Positions 19,026 to 28,590 are shown, numbered from the stretch's first letter. The stretch: 64,000 nt of DNA from Dyadobacter koreensis (GCF_900108855.1 NZ_FNXY01000005.1:577061-641060); one strand, 5' to 3'. The notes: generated by a model from the sequence alone, not told the origin. Numbers and translations are program-made.

Positions 19026-20021
19026 ATGAAAGCAGTTGTTATTACGAAGCCCGGAGGGCCGGAAGTTTTAGTGGTTGAAGATCGGCCCTTAGCGGTTTTG
19101 AAGGCTGATGAAGTTTTGATTAAAGTGCATGCCGCCGGTGTCAACCGTCCTGATGTTTTTCAGCGAAAGGGGAATTACCCGCCGCCGCCTTCTGCTCCTC
19201 AGGATATCCCGGGTCTGGAAGTAGCAGGGACGATTGAAGAATTAGGTGCTTCTGTTTCAGGATGGAAAGTGGGGGACGCTGTCTGCGCACTTTTAGCTGG
19301 TGGCGGATATGCAGCATACGTGGCTGTCAATGCTGAGCATTGCCTGCCCGTCCCCAAAGATTTCAATTTTGTCGAGGCGGCCTCTTTGCCTGAGACCATT
19401 TTCACTGTTTGGCATAATGTATTTCAAAGAGGCAAATTGAAAAAAGGCGAGAACTTCCTCGTTCATGGCGGAAGCAGCGGCATCGGTATCACGGCGATTC
19501 AGCTTGCGAAAGCTTTTGGTGCCAGGGTTTTTGCAACGGCAGGTTCTCAGGAAAAATGTGAAGCGTGTATCGAATTGGGAGCAGATTTATGTATTAATTA
19601 TAAAGAACAAAATTTTGAAGAAGTACTGAAAAACGAAGGTGTTGACGTGATTCTGGATATGATCGGGGGAGATTATATTCCTAAAAATATTCGTCTGCTT
19701 AATGTGGAAGGACGGCTTGTTTTCATAAACACGATGAAAGGAAGCAAAGTAAAACATGCGCACGGCGAACCATCTGACGATGTGGATTTTAGTCTTGTTA
19801 TGAAAAATCGGCTAACCATTACTGGTAGTACTTTGCGTAATCGTGATATGATTTTCAAGACTGCCCTGACAAAAGACATTTTAGAAAATGTGTGGCCGTT
19901 AATGGAAACAGGCCACTTTATGCCGGTTGTTTTTAAAATATTTCCAATGTCAGAGGCTGCAAAAGCGCATGAGTTGATGGAAAGCAGCGATCATATCGGA
20001 AAAATTGTACTTACAAACTGA
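19026..20021 (+). CDS. NAD(P)H:quinone oxidoreductase, zeta-crystallin/PIG3-like
   Basis: A 331-residue zinc-free medium-chain dehydrogenase/reductase. Features are the N-terminal AGVNRPDVFQRKG block, the NADPH-binding motif VHGGSSGIG (about 140-148), and the QOR signature around FVEAASLPETIFTVW. No zinc-binding cysteines of alcohol dehydrogenases are seen, and the close match in order of motifs is to the TP53I3/PIG3 subgroup. It probably reduces quinones or reactive carbonyls with NADPH. It ends 7 bases from the convergent CPBP gene. Confidence 0.9.
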   Translation: MKAVVITKPGGPEVLVVEDRPLAVLKADEVLIKVHAAGVNRPDVFQRKGNYPPPPSAPQDIPGLEVAGTIEELGASVSGWKVGDAVCALLAGGGYAAYVAVNAEHCLPVPKDFNFVEAASLPETIFTVWHNVFQRGKLKKGENFLVHGGSSGIGITAIQLAKAFGARVFATAGSQEKCEACIELGADLCINYKEQNFEEVLKNEGVDVILDMIGGDYIPKNIRLLNVEGRLVFINTMKGSKVKHAHGEPSDDVDFSLVMKNRLTITGSTLRNRDMIFKTALTKDILENVWPLMETGHFMPVVFKIFPMSEAAKAHELMESSDHIGKIVLTN

Positions 20022-20028
20022 TGATGGA

Positions 20029-20787
20029 TTATCGGAAACCTTTGCTGAACGTTTTTCCCGCATACCAAAGTAAGGTTACAAAAATGAAGGTGTAGAAATA
20101 AAATGCCTCGAAGTTGGGCGTATTGATCAGAACAAGATGATTGTTTCCAAATGCATGAATTAACGCTGTAAAAAAGATATTTCCGGTAATAATGTAGATA
20201 AAAAAATAAACCATTCCATAGAAAAAAGCACTCAATAGAATCGCAGGCAGGTTCGGCCAATCCGTATGATCGCGGAACAGGTAAACTGAAACATGCGAGA
20301 GTGCGAAAATGAATGACACAGCAATACCAAGTCCAATCATCTGCTGACGCGAGAAGCCTTTCTTTTCAGCATAGTGAACCGGCAAAAACCTGAAAATAAA
20401 TTCTTCAATAAGTGCATTTGGAAAAGAATTAAAAAGGAAGACCAAACTGTATCTTATCAGTTTTGACTGATCTGGAAATTCAATGCCGGTATTAAAAGTA
20501 CGGCGCGTCCATAGCTGTAGAAGTATCCATACCAAAAATCCCATGACGATAGCTGGTGCTATCTTTTTGAAAGAGAATAACATATGATATGGAATTTCTT
20601 TTGAGAAGGGTTGCAGGAGCTTGCGAAAAATCAGGTATTCAATGAGAATAATGACAAGACCTAAGGGGATTGCCTGTTGCCAGTTTACAAAAACTTTTTG
20701 CACCCAATCTGTAATGAAAATCAAGCCAATTGTGTTAGCAAATAGGCAGCATATTAAAATTATTCTTACCAAATCTTTAAAACGCAT
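20029..20787 (-). CDS. CPBP-family intramembrane metalloprotease
   Basis: A 252-residue membrane protein with about six hydrophobic helices and the three CPBP (ABI) motifs: EEFIFR (Glu128, Glu129, Arg133), FALSH (His165) and HAFGNN (His211, Asn215). These residues form the glutamate/histidine active site of Rce1-like proteases. Bacterial members are involved in bacteriocin self-immunity or protein processing, but nothing adjacent points to a substrate. It converges with the quinone oxidoreductase gene. Confidence 0.9.
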   Translation of the reverse strand: MRFKDLVRIILICCLFANTIGLIFITDWVQKVFVNWQQAIPLGLVIILIEYLIFRKLLQPFSKEIPYHMLFSFKKIAPAIVMGFLVWILLQLWTRRTFNTGIEFPDQSKLIRYSLVFLFNSFPNALIEEFIFRFLPVHYAEKKGFSRQQMIGLGIAVSFIFALSHVSVYLFRDHTDWPNLPAILLSAFFYGMVYFFIYIITGNIFFTALIHAFGNNHLVLINTPNFEAFYFYTFIFVTLLWYAGKTFSKGFR

Positions 20788-20968
20788 AGGAACGGTTTGG
20801 GAGCTGTTGATGTAAAATTTAGTTTGTTAGTTGTGTTGTAATCGGATAGTCCTCGCTTTTTGTCATGCGGGATTGTCGCCCTCTTAAAGATCAGAAAATA
20901 AGAATAGTATGCTTTTTTTCGTTTAAATTTAATGGAAATCATCGTGTAGATGAGCTAATTCAAAAAAG

Positions 20969-21622
20969 ATGGCAACAAAGATTAAAGAAATAACAGCAGC
21001 CAGCATAACAGAAATGTATATCCATTACTGTCTGGAACATAACGAAAATCCTAAGTCGGTCTATTTATTCTGCAAAAGAAATGGAATTGTAGAAAAGGAT
21101 TTTTATGCATACTTCTCATCGATTGAGGCGATTGAAAAATCGGTTTTTGTTAGTTTTCATAGACTGACGGTCGAATTGATCAACAAAAGTACGGATGTCG
21201 ACGTGCTTGGCTTCAAGGATAAGTTGCTCACTTATTACTACACTTTTTTCGAGATTTTAACCGCCAACAGAAGTTATGTTGTTTTTGCATTAAAAAGCGA
21301 TCGCAGCAAACTGAACGGGTTATTGAAACTGAAAGAACTGAGAGCGCATTTCAAACATTTCATTGGCGAGATAAGCCAGGGTTATCTGAAAGTAAAAAGC
21401 GAGCGGATTCAAAAAGTACAACAAAGTAGCCTGGAAGAAGGAGCATGGATTCAGTTGTTGGTGACATTGAAATTCTGGCTGGACGATGAGTCTGTGGTGT
21501 TTGAAAAAACGGATCTTTTTATTGAAAAATCACTTCGTGCAACTTTTGATCTGATCGATACCACACCGTTGGAAAGTGTGCTCGATTTTGGTAAATTTTT
21601 AATTAAAGAAAAATTGAGGTAG
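20969..21622 (+). CDS. TetR-like regulator encoded with an ABC1 kinase
   Basis: A 217-residue mostly helical protein. Residues about 1-60 have the size and pattern of a TetR DNA-binding domain (ITEMYIHYCLEHNENPKSVYLFCKRNGIVEKDFYAYFSS, read in part), but the usual glycine-rich helix-turn-helix consensus is degraded. The rest resembles the C-terminal domain of Bacteroidota TetR-like proteins. The next gene, an ABC1 kinase, starts 3 bases after the stop codon, so the pair is an operon. It may be a true regulator or have become an accessory protein of the kinase. Confidence 0.7.
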   Translation: MATKIKEITAASITEMYIHYCLEHNENPKSVYLFCKRNGIVEKDFYAYFSSIEAIEKSVFVSFHRLTVELINKSTDVDVLGFKDKLLTYYYTFFEILTANRSYVVFALKSDRSKLNGLLKLKELRAHFKHFIGEISQGYLKVKSERIQKVQQSSLEEGAWIQLLVTLKFWLDDESVVFEKTDLFIEKSLRATFDLIDTTPLESVLDFGKFLIKEKLR

Positions 21623-21625
21623 TTA

Positions 21626-22933
21626 ATGGAAACAATAGACAGCATACCTACTTCGAAAATTCAGCGTGCATCCAAATTAATCTCGACTGGTGTTAAAATC
21701 GGTGGAAATTATTTGAAATACTACGGAGAGAAAATAACGAATCCAGAATCTGCGCGGGATAATCTGAATACAAACAACGCCGAAGATATCTACGATGGAC
21801 TGAAAAATCTGAAAGGCAGCGCTCTGAAATTGGCGCAAATGTTGAGTATGGAAAAGAGCTTTATGCCGCAGGCTTATGTGGAAAAATTCTCTTTGTCACA
21901 GTTTTCTGTTCCACCACTTTCCGCCCCTCTGGTGATCAAAACGTTCAGGAAGTATTTTGGAAAATCCCCATTGGATCTTTTTGATACTTTCAATCCGAAT
22001 GCGATTAACGCTGCTAGTATTGGTCAGGTTCATAAGGCGACTGCTGATGGAAAAGAATTGGCTGTAAAAATTCAGTATCCCGGTGTTGCAGAGAGTATAA
22101 CGTCGGATCTGGCTTTGGTAAAACCCATTGCAATGAAGATGTTCAACATTCAAAGCAAGGACTCTGATAAGTATTTTAAAGAGGTTGAAACCAAGCTGAC
22201 CGAAGAGACAAATTACATTCTGGAAATTGCACAAAGCAAAGAAATTGGTGAGGCATGTGCGCATATTCCAAATCTTCGCTTTCCGAAATATTACGAAGAA
22301 TTTTCGTCGGAACGTGTAATCACAATGGACTGGATGACAGGAATTCACTTGTCGGAATTTGTGAAAACAAACGCTTCTCAGGAATCTTTGAATAAGATTG
22401 GACAGGCACTTTGGGATTTTTATATGTTCCAGGTTCACCAATTGCGAAAAGTACATGCGGATCCGCATCCTGGTAATTTCCTGGTTGATAAGGACAACAA
22501 CTTGATTGCGATTGATTTTGGCTGCATGAAGGAGATTCCGGAAGATTTTTACACACCGTATTTCGAACTGGCTGAGAAAGAAAATATGGATGATCCGGAA
22601 ATATTCAGAAGCCGGTTATTTGAACTGGAAATTCTTACAGATAAGGATACGCCAGAGGAAACTGCTTATTTTTCCAAGCTTTTCCATGAAATCCTGACTT
22701 TGTTCACGCAACCTTTCCAGTCTGAAACATTCGATTTTGCAGATGAAGTTTTCTTTGGAAAATTAGTTGAGTTGGGAGAAAAATATGCGAATGACAAGAA
22801 TTTGAGAAAAATGAATGTGAACCGTGGTTCAAAACATTTTATCTATATCAACCGAACGTTTTTTGGATTGTTCAGCTTACTGCATGAACTGAAAGCGAAG
22901 GTGAGTATCAATCAATTTGTCAGCCTGACTTAG
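21626..22933 (+). CDS. ABC1/AarF/UbiB-family atypical kinase
   Basis: A 435-residue UbiB-like kinase. The N-terminal KxGQ-type segment reads SALKLAQMLS, i.e. KLAQ instead of KLGQ. The nucleotide loop is NAASIGQVHKA, the catalytic lysine lies in LAVKIQYPGV, and the catalytic loop and metal site are HADPHPGNF and AIDFGCM. UbiB proteins support ubiquinone or isoprenoid-lipid biology; Bacteroidota use menaquinone, so the pathway here is open. No C-terminal membrane anchor is obvious. It is translationally close to the TetR-like gene. Confidence 0.88.
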   Translation: METIDSIPTSKIQRASKLISTGVKIGGNYLKYYGEKITNPESARDNLNTNNAEDIYDGLKNLKGSALKLAQMLSMEKSFMPQAYVEKFSLSQFSVPPLSAPLVIKTFRKYFGKSPLDLFDTFNPNAINAASIGQVHKATADGKELAVKIQYPGVAESITSDLALVKPIAMKMFNIQSKDSDKYFKEVETKLTEETNYILEIAQSKEIGEACAHIPNLRFPKYYEEFSSERVITMDWMTGIHLSEFVKTNASQESLNKIGQALWDFYMFQVHQLRKVHADPHPGNFLVDKDNNLIAIDFGCMKEIPEDFYTPYFELAEKENMDDPEIFRSRLFELEILTDKDTPEETAYFSKLFHEILTLFTQPFQSETFDFADEVFFGKLVELGEKYANDKNLRKMNVNRGSKHFIYINRTFFGLFSLLHELKAKVSINQFVSLT

Positions 22934-22989
22934 GAGATTAATAGCTATTTACTGTGCGTGATGTCTGATGGCATCGCGCACTTTTTGTT

Positions 22990-23433
22990 TTACAATACTT
23001 TTTTCAGACATACGCTGATTTTTAGATCATCATACTGATTGTAGTTTTCAGTAATTACATAGCCGTATTTCTGGTAAAGCTTTATGGCATGGGGCTGACC
23101 TTTTCCTGTTTCCAGTACCGCTTGCGAATATCCGAGTTCTTTTGACCAGGATTCCAGTTCTTTCAGGATTTTGGTTGCAATTCCTTTTCCTCTCTGATGA
23201 TACTGAATGAACATACGCTTGATTTCAACCGTATTTTGATCGAAGATTTTGAAGCAACCGCAGCCCACTGGCAAGCCATTTTCGTATGCGAGCACAACGG
23301 TGGGAAGATTTACTATCCGGTTATATTCTTCGTAATCCGCCGGATTTGTATTGTAAATTCTGCACAATTCAATGTCCAGTTCAGTTGTTAATCCGGAAAA
23401 ATCAGGATTATCACTATTCGTTCTTAGTAGCAT
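22990..23433 (-). CDS. GNAT-family N-acetyltransferase
   Basis: A 147-residue acetyltransferase. The acetyl-CoA motif is IQYHQRGKGIATKIL (Q/R-x-x-G-x-G/A), preceded by the beta-strand segment VEIKRMF and followed by LETGKGQPHAIKLYQKYGY. Such stand-alone GNATs acetylate small molecules or amines; the substrate is unknown. It converges with the ABC1 kinase gene across a 56-base gap. Confidence 0.88.
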   Translation of the reverse strand: MLLRTNSDNPDFSGLTTELDIELCRIYNTNPADYEEYNRIVNLPTVVLAYENGLPVGCGCFKIFDQNTVEIKRMFIQYHQRGKGIATKILKELESWSKELGYSQAVLETGKGQPHAIKLYQKYGYVITENYNQYDDLKISVCLKKVL

Positions 23434-23545
23434 TCTCTAATATACATCAAACGCAGCGTAAGTGAGTTTTGCGAAGCGTAATGAAGAAGAGTAGAATACC
23501 TTTCTTTAACTCTGCGTAAAATTCCCGGAACTCTGCGTTTAACTT

Positions 23546-24703
23546 TTAATTTTTTACAAGTTCTTCTTTTAATGCGATTCTTACCGGGCTCTTTTTTGTT
23601 TTTTTCTTTCTTCCCCACCAGATAATAAATCCGGTCACTGGCAGACTAGCCGTGATAAAGGAAATAATGAATGCCAATATTTTTCCAGGTAAACCGATAA
23701 TGGCACCAATATGGATATCGTAGTTCATCCGCATAATCTTGTTTGCCAGCGTCAACTTTTCATGATAACGCCCAAAATTATGTGTCACTGGAATAGGCTG
23801 CATTGTGTATTGGTCATAATAAATGTAGTCGCACTTCCAGTATGTTCCCGCAATCGGATTGGTCACGGCTGCAATCGTTGATTTTGGAGTTTCGGGATAA
23901 TGCATTTCAATAGTCTGAGCCTGGGGATTTTCAGCCATTGTTTTTTTCCAAAGAATATCTAGAACAGGAATTTCTCCGGTCGAGCCAGGCTTTCCTTTTG
24001 ATTCTGCTTCATAGAACGGCGTCATTGTTTCTCCTCCGGAAGTTGCCCAATAAACACTTTTTGAAAACCATTGAAAGCCCATAATCAAACCTGTTGCGGC
24101 GATAATTAAGGCAATAGGGATGGTGTAAAAACCTAAAACATTATGCAGGTCATAATTTTTACGCCTCCATTTGGCACCCCACTTTACCGTGAAACGTTGC
24201 TTGAGAGCAGCTTTGTTTTTCGGCCACCAAAGTACCAGACCTGAAAGGAGCATGAACGCAAAAATAAGTGTTGCGGAAGCAGCAATTGGCTGTCCAATTG
24301 ATGGAGGAAGCCATAAATAATAATGTCCCATCAGGATGAAACGAAAGAAATCGCTATCCATGTTCTTAACTTTCAGCACCTCGCCGGTATAAGGATTCGC
24401 GTAGGCCAGATAGTAATATTCCTCGGGCTCAAAGCTGAAATAGGTAATTACAGCCGCTGTTTTGGAGTCCGCATATTGTACGCTGTGAATTTTTTTATTC
24501 GGTAACGCTTTCTCCCCGATCACCTTAAATTCGGATGGCGGCAGAAAAGGTTTTTTCTGAGGCTCGACATACCGGTAGGATTGTGTCGCGTTTTGTATTT
24601 CTTCCTGAAAAGCATATATACAGCCAGTTACAGCAAGAATAAAAACGATAAGCCCCGAACCTAGTCCGAGCCATAAGTGGAGAAAATGTATGACTTTTTT
24701 CAT
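23546..24703 (-). CDS. PepSY-associated TM helix protein (PiuB-like)
   Basis: A 385-residue inner-membrane protein. The N-terminus MKKVIHFLHLWLGLGSGLIV is the typical first helix, followed by a periplasmic PepSY-like region, two central helices (TLIFAFMLLSGLVLWWP and the IALIIAATGLIMGF segment) and a last helix (ITASLPVTGFIIWW). Family members accompany ferric-siderophore receptors and are thought to reduce or handle iron at the membrane. No receptor is adjacent here. The ATG at 24703 is preferred over the first codon of the open frame eight residues upstream. Confidence 0.85.
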   Translation of the reverse strand: MKKVIHFLHLWLGLGSGLIVFILAVTGCIYAFQEEIQNATQSYRYVEPQKKPFLPPSEFKVIGEKALPNKKIHSVQYADSKTAAVITYFSFEPEEYYYLAYANPYTGEVLKVKNMDSDFFRFILMGHYYLWLPPSIGQPIAASATLIFAFMLLSGLVLWWPKNKAALKQRFTVKWGAKWRRKNYDLHNVLGFYTIPIALIIAATGLIMGFQWFSKSVYWATSGGETMTPFYEAESKGKPGSTGEIPVLDILWKKTMAENPQAQTIEMHYPETPKSTIAAVTNPIAGTYWKCDYIYYDQYTMQPIPVTHNFGRYHEKLTLANKIMRMNYDIHIGAIIGLPGKILAFIISFITASLPVTGFIIWWGRKKKTKKSPVRIALKEELVKN

Positions 24704-24892
24704 GTTGAACGGTTTGATGCATAGCAACTTTTAACACGAATCCCGCCTTCGGAAGTGAACCGAGCACTAGAAGAAAGACGAACCCTGAATTGTCAGGGTT
24801 TTCAGATTTACTATTAACGTGTAATTAGTCTTAATAAGTCACAAAGCTATTGATACGTTGGATTGTATCCAAATTAAAATACAGGTCACGCG

Positions 24893-26389
24893 CTATTTGA
24901 TAGTATACCTGAAAAAGAATTGACCGTTTAAGGTTCTCGGCGAAGATGTTGGCGTCAGAGATAGATTAGAAACTGGAATTAGGATATTTGCCCCGAGCTG
25001 GTAGCGGCCGGGTGAAAAAGTTAAACCTGTTTTAAGCATAAACAAGTTTGTATGCATATACTGGCTTATGTTTTGTTTGTTCAGGATAAGTTTGGGGCCG
25101 GGAATAATAATCCCCTGATAATTTTCATAATCATCCTGTGTAAGTGCTTTTCGAAGCGGACTGTAAGACAAACCTCCCGATGCCGTTATTTTCGGCAGCA
25201 AGCGATATTCATATTGCAAAGCTATATTGATCCCGGTTGCTTTAATTAAATTGATATTATTATGAAAAAGTGCAGAATCAGAACCAAATCTTTGAACTCT
25301 TCCGGAACCGCCATAGTAAGGCTGATTCGCATAAAAGCTTAATCTTACAAGTTGCTTTTCACTAATATCTTTACTTATCCAGATTCCGGGAATTAATAAT
25401 AAATAAGGTTTGCTGGTACTGTCAGTTCCTCTAAAAATGTATTTGGTAGTGTTGAACGACGAAGCAGCATTCCATTCCAAACCTGCGTGTAACGTTTCAA
25501 AGAAAGGCTTTTTCTCTTTGGAATATTTTGTTTTTTTATGTTTTACAGGCTGATTGTAAGTGATTCGGTTTATTTTTTTTAAGAATAAATTATTAAAATG
25601 GATTGGGTTGGGAAATAATCTCTCTGTGGAAAATGTGACTCTGCTTTTTTCATTAGTTCTGATTCCTTCCGCTCGTTTCTCTTCATTATTTCCTGAATAG
25701 TAAGGTTGAAATGAGCTGTGTTCTCTTATTAGCTCGTTATTTTCAACTTTTTCTTTTCTTCTGGAATTTTTTCTCAGTTTAGTTAAAATATTACGATCCG
25801 CTTCGAAATCAGGATTAATACTTCTAGATACAGAAGATCTGCTCACTTCCGTTACTCCCTGAACAATTCGGTTACCGGCTTCGCTATGATTCTGTTCTTT
25901 ATCACGGAAAGCTGGATTTGTACTAGTTAATCCTCTCGAAGAATTTAAAGTATCATTTTTTAATCGAAAATTTTCCCGATCCTCTGCGCCTGCCTTTGTT
26001 ACTTCTGGTTTTAAATTTCGGGAATATTCTAAACGATCTGCTTTCTCTCCTTTAACGATGGATTCCAATTTTTTCTGTGAATTCTTAGGAATGCTTTGAG
26101 CGGGCGTCGAATTATTTACACTTGTTTTACCATCCTGCTTCACTATATTTTTTGACTTTTCTTCGGGTACCAAAAACCAGATTGCCGTTACAATGCCAAT
26201 TGATGTGATGATACCTAATCCGACGTTAATAAGAAATTTCAATTTACTGATTGTTGAAATCTGCGTTTCAGGCACCGGATTCACACTTAACATATCATCC
26301 ATTTTTGCCCACGCGTCGTCCGCCTGTATTTCCGGTTCAGGTAAATTACTGTTGAGGTATTTTTTGATATGTATATTTTTCTTACTCAC
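24893..26389 (-). CDS. Sigma-factor-linked membrane protein with C-terminal outer-membrane-barrel-like region
   Basis: A 498-residue protein. The first 50 residues are soluble (cytoplasmic) and contain DDAWAKMDDML, a segment common in Bacteroidota proteins encoded after ECF sigma factors; one membrane helix follows at about 52-74. Residues 75-290 are polar, low-complexity and Lys/Ser/Asn-rich, and residues 300-498 alternate in a way that suggests a beta-barrel (LYANQPYYGGSG-like strands, ending FFFRYTIK). It starts 6 bases after the sigma factor gene, so it may act as its anti-sigma partner. No FecR domain is present. Confidence 0.6.
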   Translation of the reverse strand: MSKKNIHIKKYLNSNLPEPEIQADDAWAKMDDMLSVNPVPETQISTISKLKFLINVGLGIITSIGIVTAIWFLVPEEKSKNIVKQDGKTSVNNSTPAQSIPKNSQKKLESIVKGEKADRLEYSRNLKPEVTKAGAEDRENFRLKNDTLNSSRGLTSTNPAFRDKEQNHSEAGNRIVQGVTEVSRSSVSRSINPDFEADRNILTKLRKNSRRKEKVENNELIREHSSFQPYYSGNNEEKRAEGIRTNEKSRVTFSTERLFPNPIHFNNLFLKKINRITYNQPVKHKKTKYSKEKKPFFETLHAGLEWNAASSFNTTKYIFRGTDSTSKPYLLLIPGIWISKDISEKQLVRLSFYANQPYYGGSGRVQRFGSDSALFHNNINLIKATGINIALQYEYRLLPKITASGGLSYSPLRKALTQDDYENYQGIIIPGPKLILNKQNISQYMHTNLFMLKTGLTFSPGRYQLGANILIPVSNLSLTPTSSPRTLNGQFFFRYTIK

Positions 26390-26395
26390 AGTTCT

Positions 26396-26929
26396 TTACA
26401 GTGACTTTTCGAAAATAATCTTTAATCTGTTGCGGCTTTCGCTCAGATGCCATTTCACAGTCCCTTCTTTAATAGCCAGCGATTCTGTGATTTCTTTTAC
26501 GGAAAATCCATCCAGATAAAAAAGACCGCAAATGCGCCTTGTTGCTATAGGTAACTGATTTAAATACACTTCAATATCATGGTATTCTAACTCCGTAAAC
26601 GGATTTTCATTCGCTTCAAAATACATACTTTCGGTAATCTCTTCGTATTCAAAAGTTTGCGTTTTCTTGTCTCTTAATAAAGTCAATGCGGCATTTCTTA
26701 CGGTTGTATACATCCAGTTGAAAAATTCTCCTTTTGCTGCATCGTATTGATGGAGATTTTTAAAAACCTTCATCATACCATTATTAATAGCGGTGACGAC
26801 ATCATGCTTGTCTTCAAAGAAATTTTTGCAAAGGGCGAAAAGCACAGGATAAAACTGACGATACAATTTTTCCTGGCTTTGTCGCTCTTTACGCTTGCAA
26901 CCGGCTAATATTTCCTTTAAGTTCTCCAA
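26396..26929 (-). CDS. ECF-type RNA polymerase sigma-70 factor
   Basis: A 177-residue sigma factor with region 2 (FYPVLFALCKNFFEDKHDVV through FFNWMYTTVRNAALTLLRD, in parts) and region 4 with the helix-turn-helix FSVKEITESLAIKEGTVKWHL. No region 3, hence the ECF group. The gene directly downstream (6-base gap) encodes a membrane-anchored protein that could control it. Target promoters are unknown. Confidence 0.92.
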   Translation of the reverse strand: MENLKEILAGCKRKERQSQEKLYRQFYPVLFALCKNFFEDKHDVVTAINNGMMKVFKNLHQYDAAKGEFFNWMYTTVRNAALTLLRDKKTQTFEYEEITESMYFEANENPFTELEYHDIEVYLNQLPIATRRICGLFYLDGFSVKEITESLAIKEGTVKWHLSESRNRLKIIFEKSL

Positions 26930-26992
26930 GCTTATGCGTTAAATGCCTGCAAATCAGAAATCGCCGGCATTTGGTTACTGATTTGTTAGGTT

Positions 26993-27748
26993 TTACAGCG
27001 ACTTTGCAGTCAGTATGACGCCAGCGGTATGTGGCCAGTTAAATTGATATTTTTCTCCCTTTCTTTCAAATGAGCCCTCATAGGTTTTGCCGTTTAAGGT
27101 GATTTCTAAACCGTAGGTGACATTCTCTTGAATAAGCCAATTAAACACAATCTTACTTTTCGCTTTTGAATTTTCTCCTGAACAATCTGCCGGAATCGTC
27201 ACTCCGGCAAGATTAATCTGATAGGTGTTGCCGGTTTTACCCAAGGAGTAGGTCAGAGAATTATTGGAACAGCTATAGTCATTAGTCGACAGCGCCGTAA
27301 AGTCAATATGAAATGCGGAATCCGCGTAGGTGACTGGCGTGAGGCTAATGATGTCATCCCCCTTGATCGGCTCTAAAATATCCTGGTAAATTTCAGTTCC
27401 AACCGACACACTTAAAAAGACAGAATCCAAGGTGATACTATCTTGTGCAACAACGGTGTAGGTGCCAGCTTGGTCAAAAATAATCGTTGTATTTTCTGAT
27501 CCTTTTTCGATAAAAACATATTCATTTGGCAGTACTTTCCAACGATAACTGCTGGCAGGTAATTCACTATTCAGTAAAAAATTGACCGGTTCTTTGCGTT
27601 TGATATTTGTTTCTTTGGACGCTTCAATGCCGCTTAACTTTAAGGATTTGTCCTTCTCAGTAGCAACATCAACATTGTTTCTTTCGCAAGCTACGAGCTG
27701 TAAAAGGGCGAGCAAAATGATTCCGATTACCAGTTTTCCTTGTGTCAT
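26993..27748 (-). CDS. Hypothetical lipoprotein with PKD-like region
   Basis: A 251-residue exported protein. The signal peptide ends in the lipobox LVAC (Cys21). Residues about 45-120 read like an immunoglobulin/PKD-type fold (ASSYRWKVLPNEYVF, TIIFDQAGTYTVVAQDS); the rest is beta-rich and contains two cysteines (DYSCSNNS and PADCSGEN) that could form a disulfide. I do not recognise a family. It lies 63 bases upstream of the sigma factor gene on the same strand, so it could be transcribed with it. Confidence 0.65.
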   Translation of the reverse strand: MTQGKLVIGIILLALLQLVACERNNVDVATEKDKSLKLSGIEASKETNIKRKEPVNFLLNSELPASSYRWKVLPNEYVFIEKGSENTTIIFDQAGTYTVVAQDSITLDSVFLSVSVGTEIYQDILEPIKGDDIISLTPVTYADSAFHIDFTALSTNDYSCSNNSLTYSLGKTGNTYQINLAGVTIPADCSGENSKAKSKIVFNWLIQENVTYGLEITLNGKTYEGSFERKGEKYQFNWPHTAGVILTAKSL

Positions 27749-27846
27749 GACTATTTGTAGTGAAGTTTAAAGAGATTAAAGACAGCTTTCGATGTCAATA
27801 AAATAAACTACAAACAGTAGTATCGAGGTTGGGTGAATAGGAAAGT

Positions 27847-28590
27847 TTATTTCAACTTAACACCTAATTGCTCATTCAAAATTTTGGAAATTTCCTGATA
27901 TTGTGCATACACCATCAAATGCCCGCCGCCTTCAATAATAATATCCGGTTTTACAATTTTCAGTGGAATCAGCCTGTCAGCGGCCCCATGGATATGGTAG
28001 AGATTTTCGACTTTGTCCGGATGATTCCATTCACTCATACGCGCCAAAGCCCATTTCAAAAATTTACTGTCCGTGTCGTGGAGGATTTGTTTTAAAAGGG
28101 TTTTCAACTCGGGTGTGTCTGCGCCAAAATATTTATAGGTAAAAGAATTGGCAGATTTAAGAATGGGAGCTGCCAGCGGGCTAAATAGAAGAAATTTGAT
28201 AAGTCCGCGGTTGAATTTTGAGATTGGGATGTTCGTTGACGTACTTGAAATAAGTATAATCTGTTCAGGGTGGACAATTTCTGAAAGTTCGGAAGCAATA
28301 ATTCCACCGAAAGATAGTCCGACCAGTTGAAAAGGCTTTGTGGTATCCATCTGCGCGGTCAATCGCGCGGCATAATCATGAAGTTCCTCTTTTCTTTTTG
28401 GCGGGATCCAGTCAATATAGTGAACATCAAAACGATCATCCAGTTTTAATTTACTAAAAACTCTTTTGTCGGCTCCAAGTCCGCTCAAAAAATAAACATT
28501 CATTTTAGCGGATTTTATATTTTCCGAAAGGGAGTCTCCGTACGAAGTCAATACAGAAAAAAGAGAAAAAATGATGGACAGACGAAACAT
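27847..28590 (-). CDS. Alpha/beta hydrolase
   Basis: A 247-residue hydrolase. The beginning of the fold is MNVYFLSGLGADKRVF; the nucleophile elbow is GLSFGG; the acid/histidine region is HGAADRLIP and EGGGHLMVY. The open frame begins 29 residues before MNVYF and that extension looks like a signal peptide (hydrophobic, then YGDSLS); the alternative start at 28503 would give a cytoplasmic enzyme as in many relatives. Substrate unknown. Neighbours give no operon context. Confidence 0.8.
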   Translation of the reverse strand: MFRLSIIFSLFSVLTSYGDSLSENIKSAKMNVYFLSGLGADKRVFSKLKLDDRFDVHYIDWIPPKRKEELHDYAARLTAQMDTTKPFQLVGLSFGGIIASELSEIVHPEQIILISSTSTNIPISKFNRGLIKFLLFSPLAAPILKSANSFTYKYFGADTPELKTLLKQILHDTDSKFLKWALARMSEWNHPDKVENLYHIHGAADRLIPLKIVKPDIIIEGGGHLMVYAQYQEISKILNEQLGVKLK

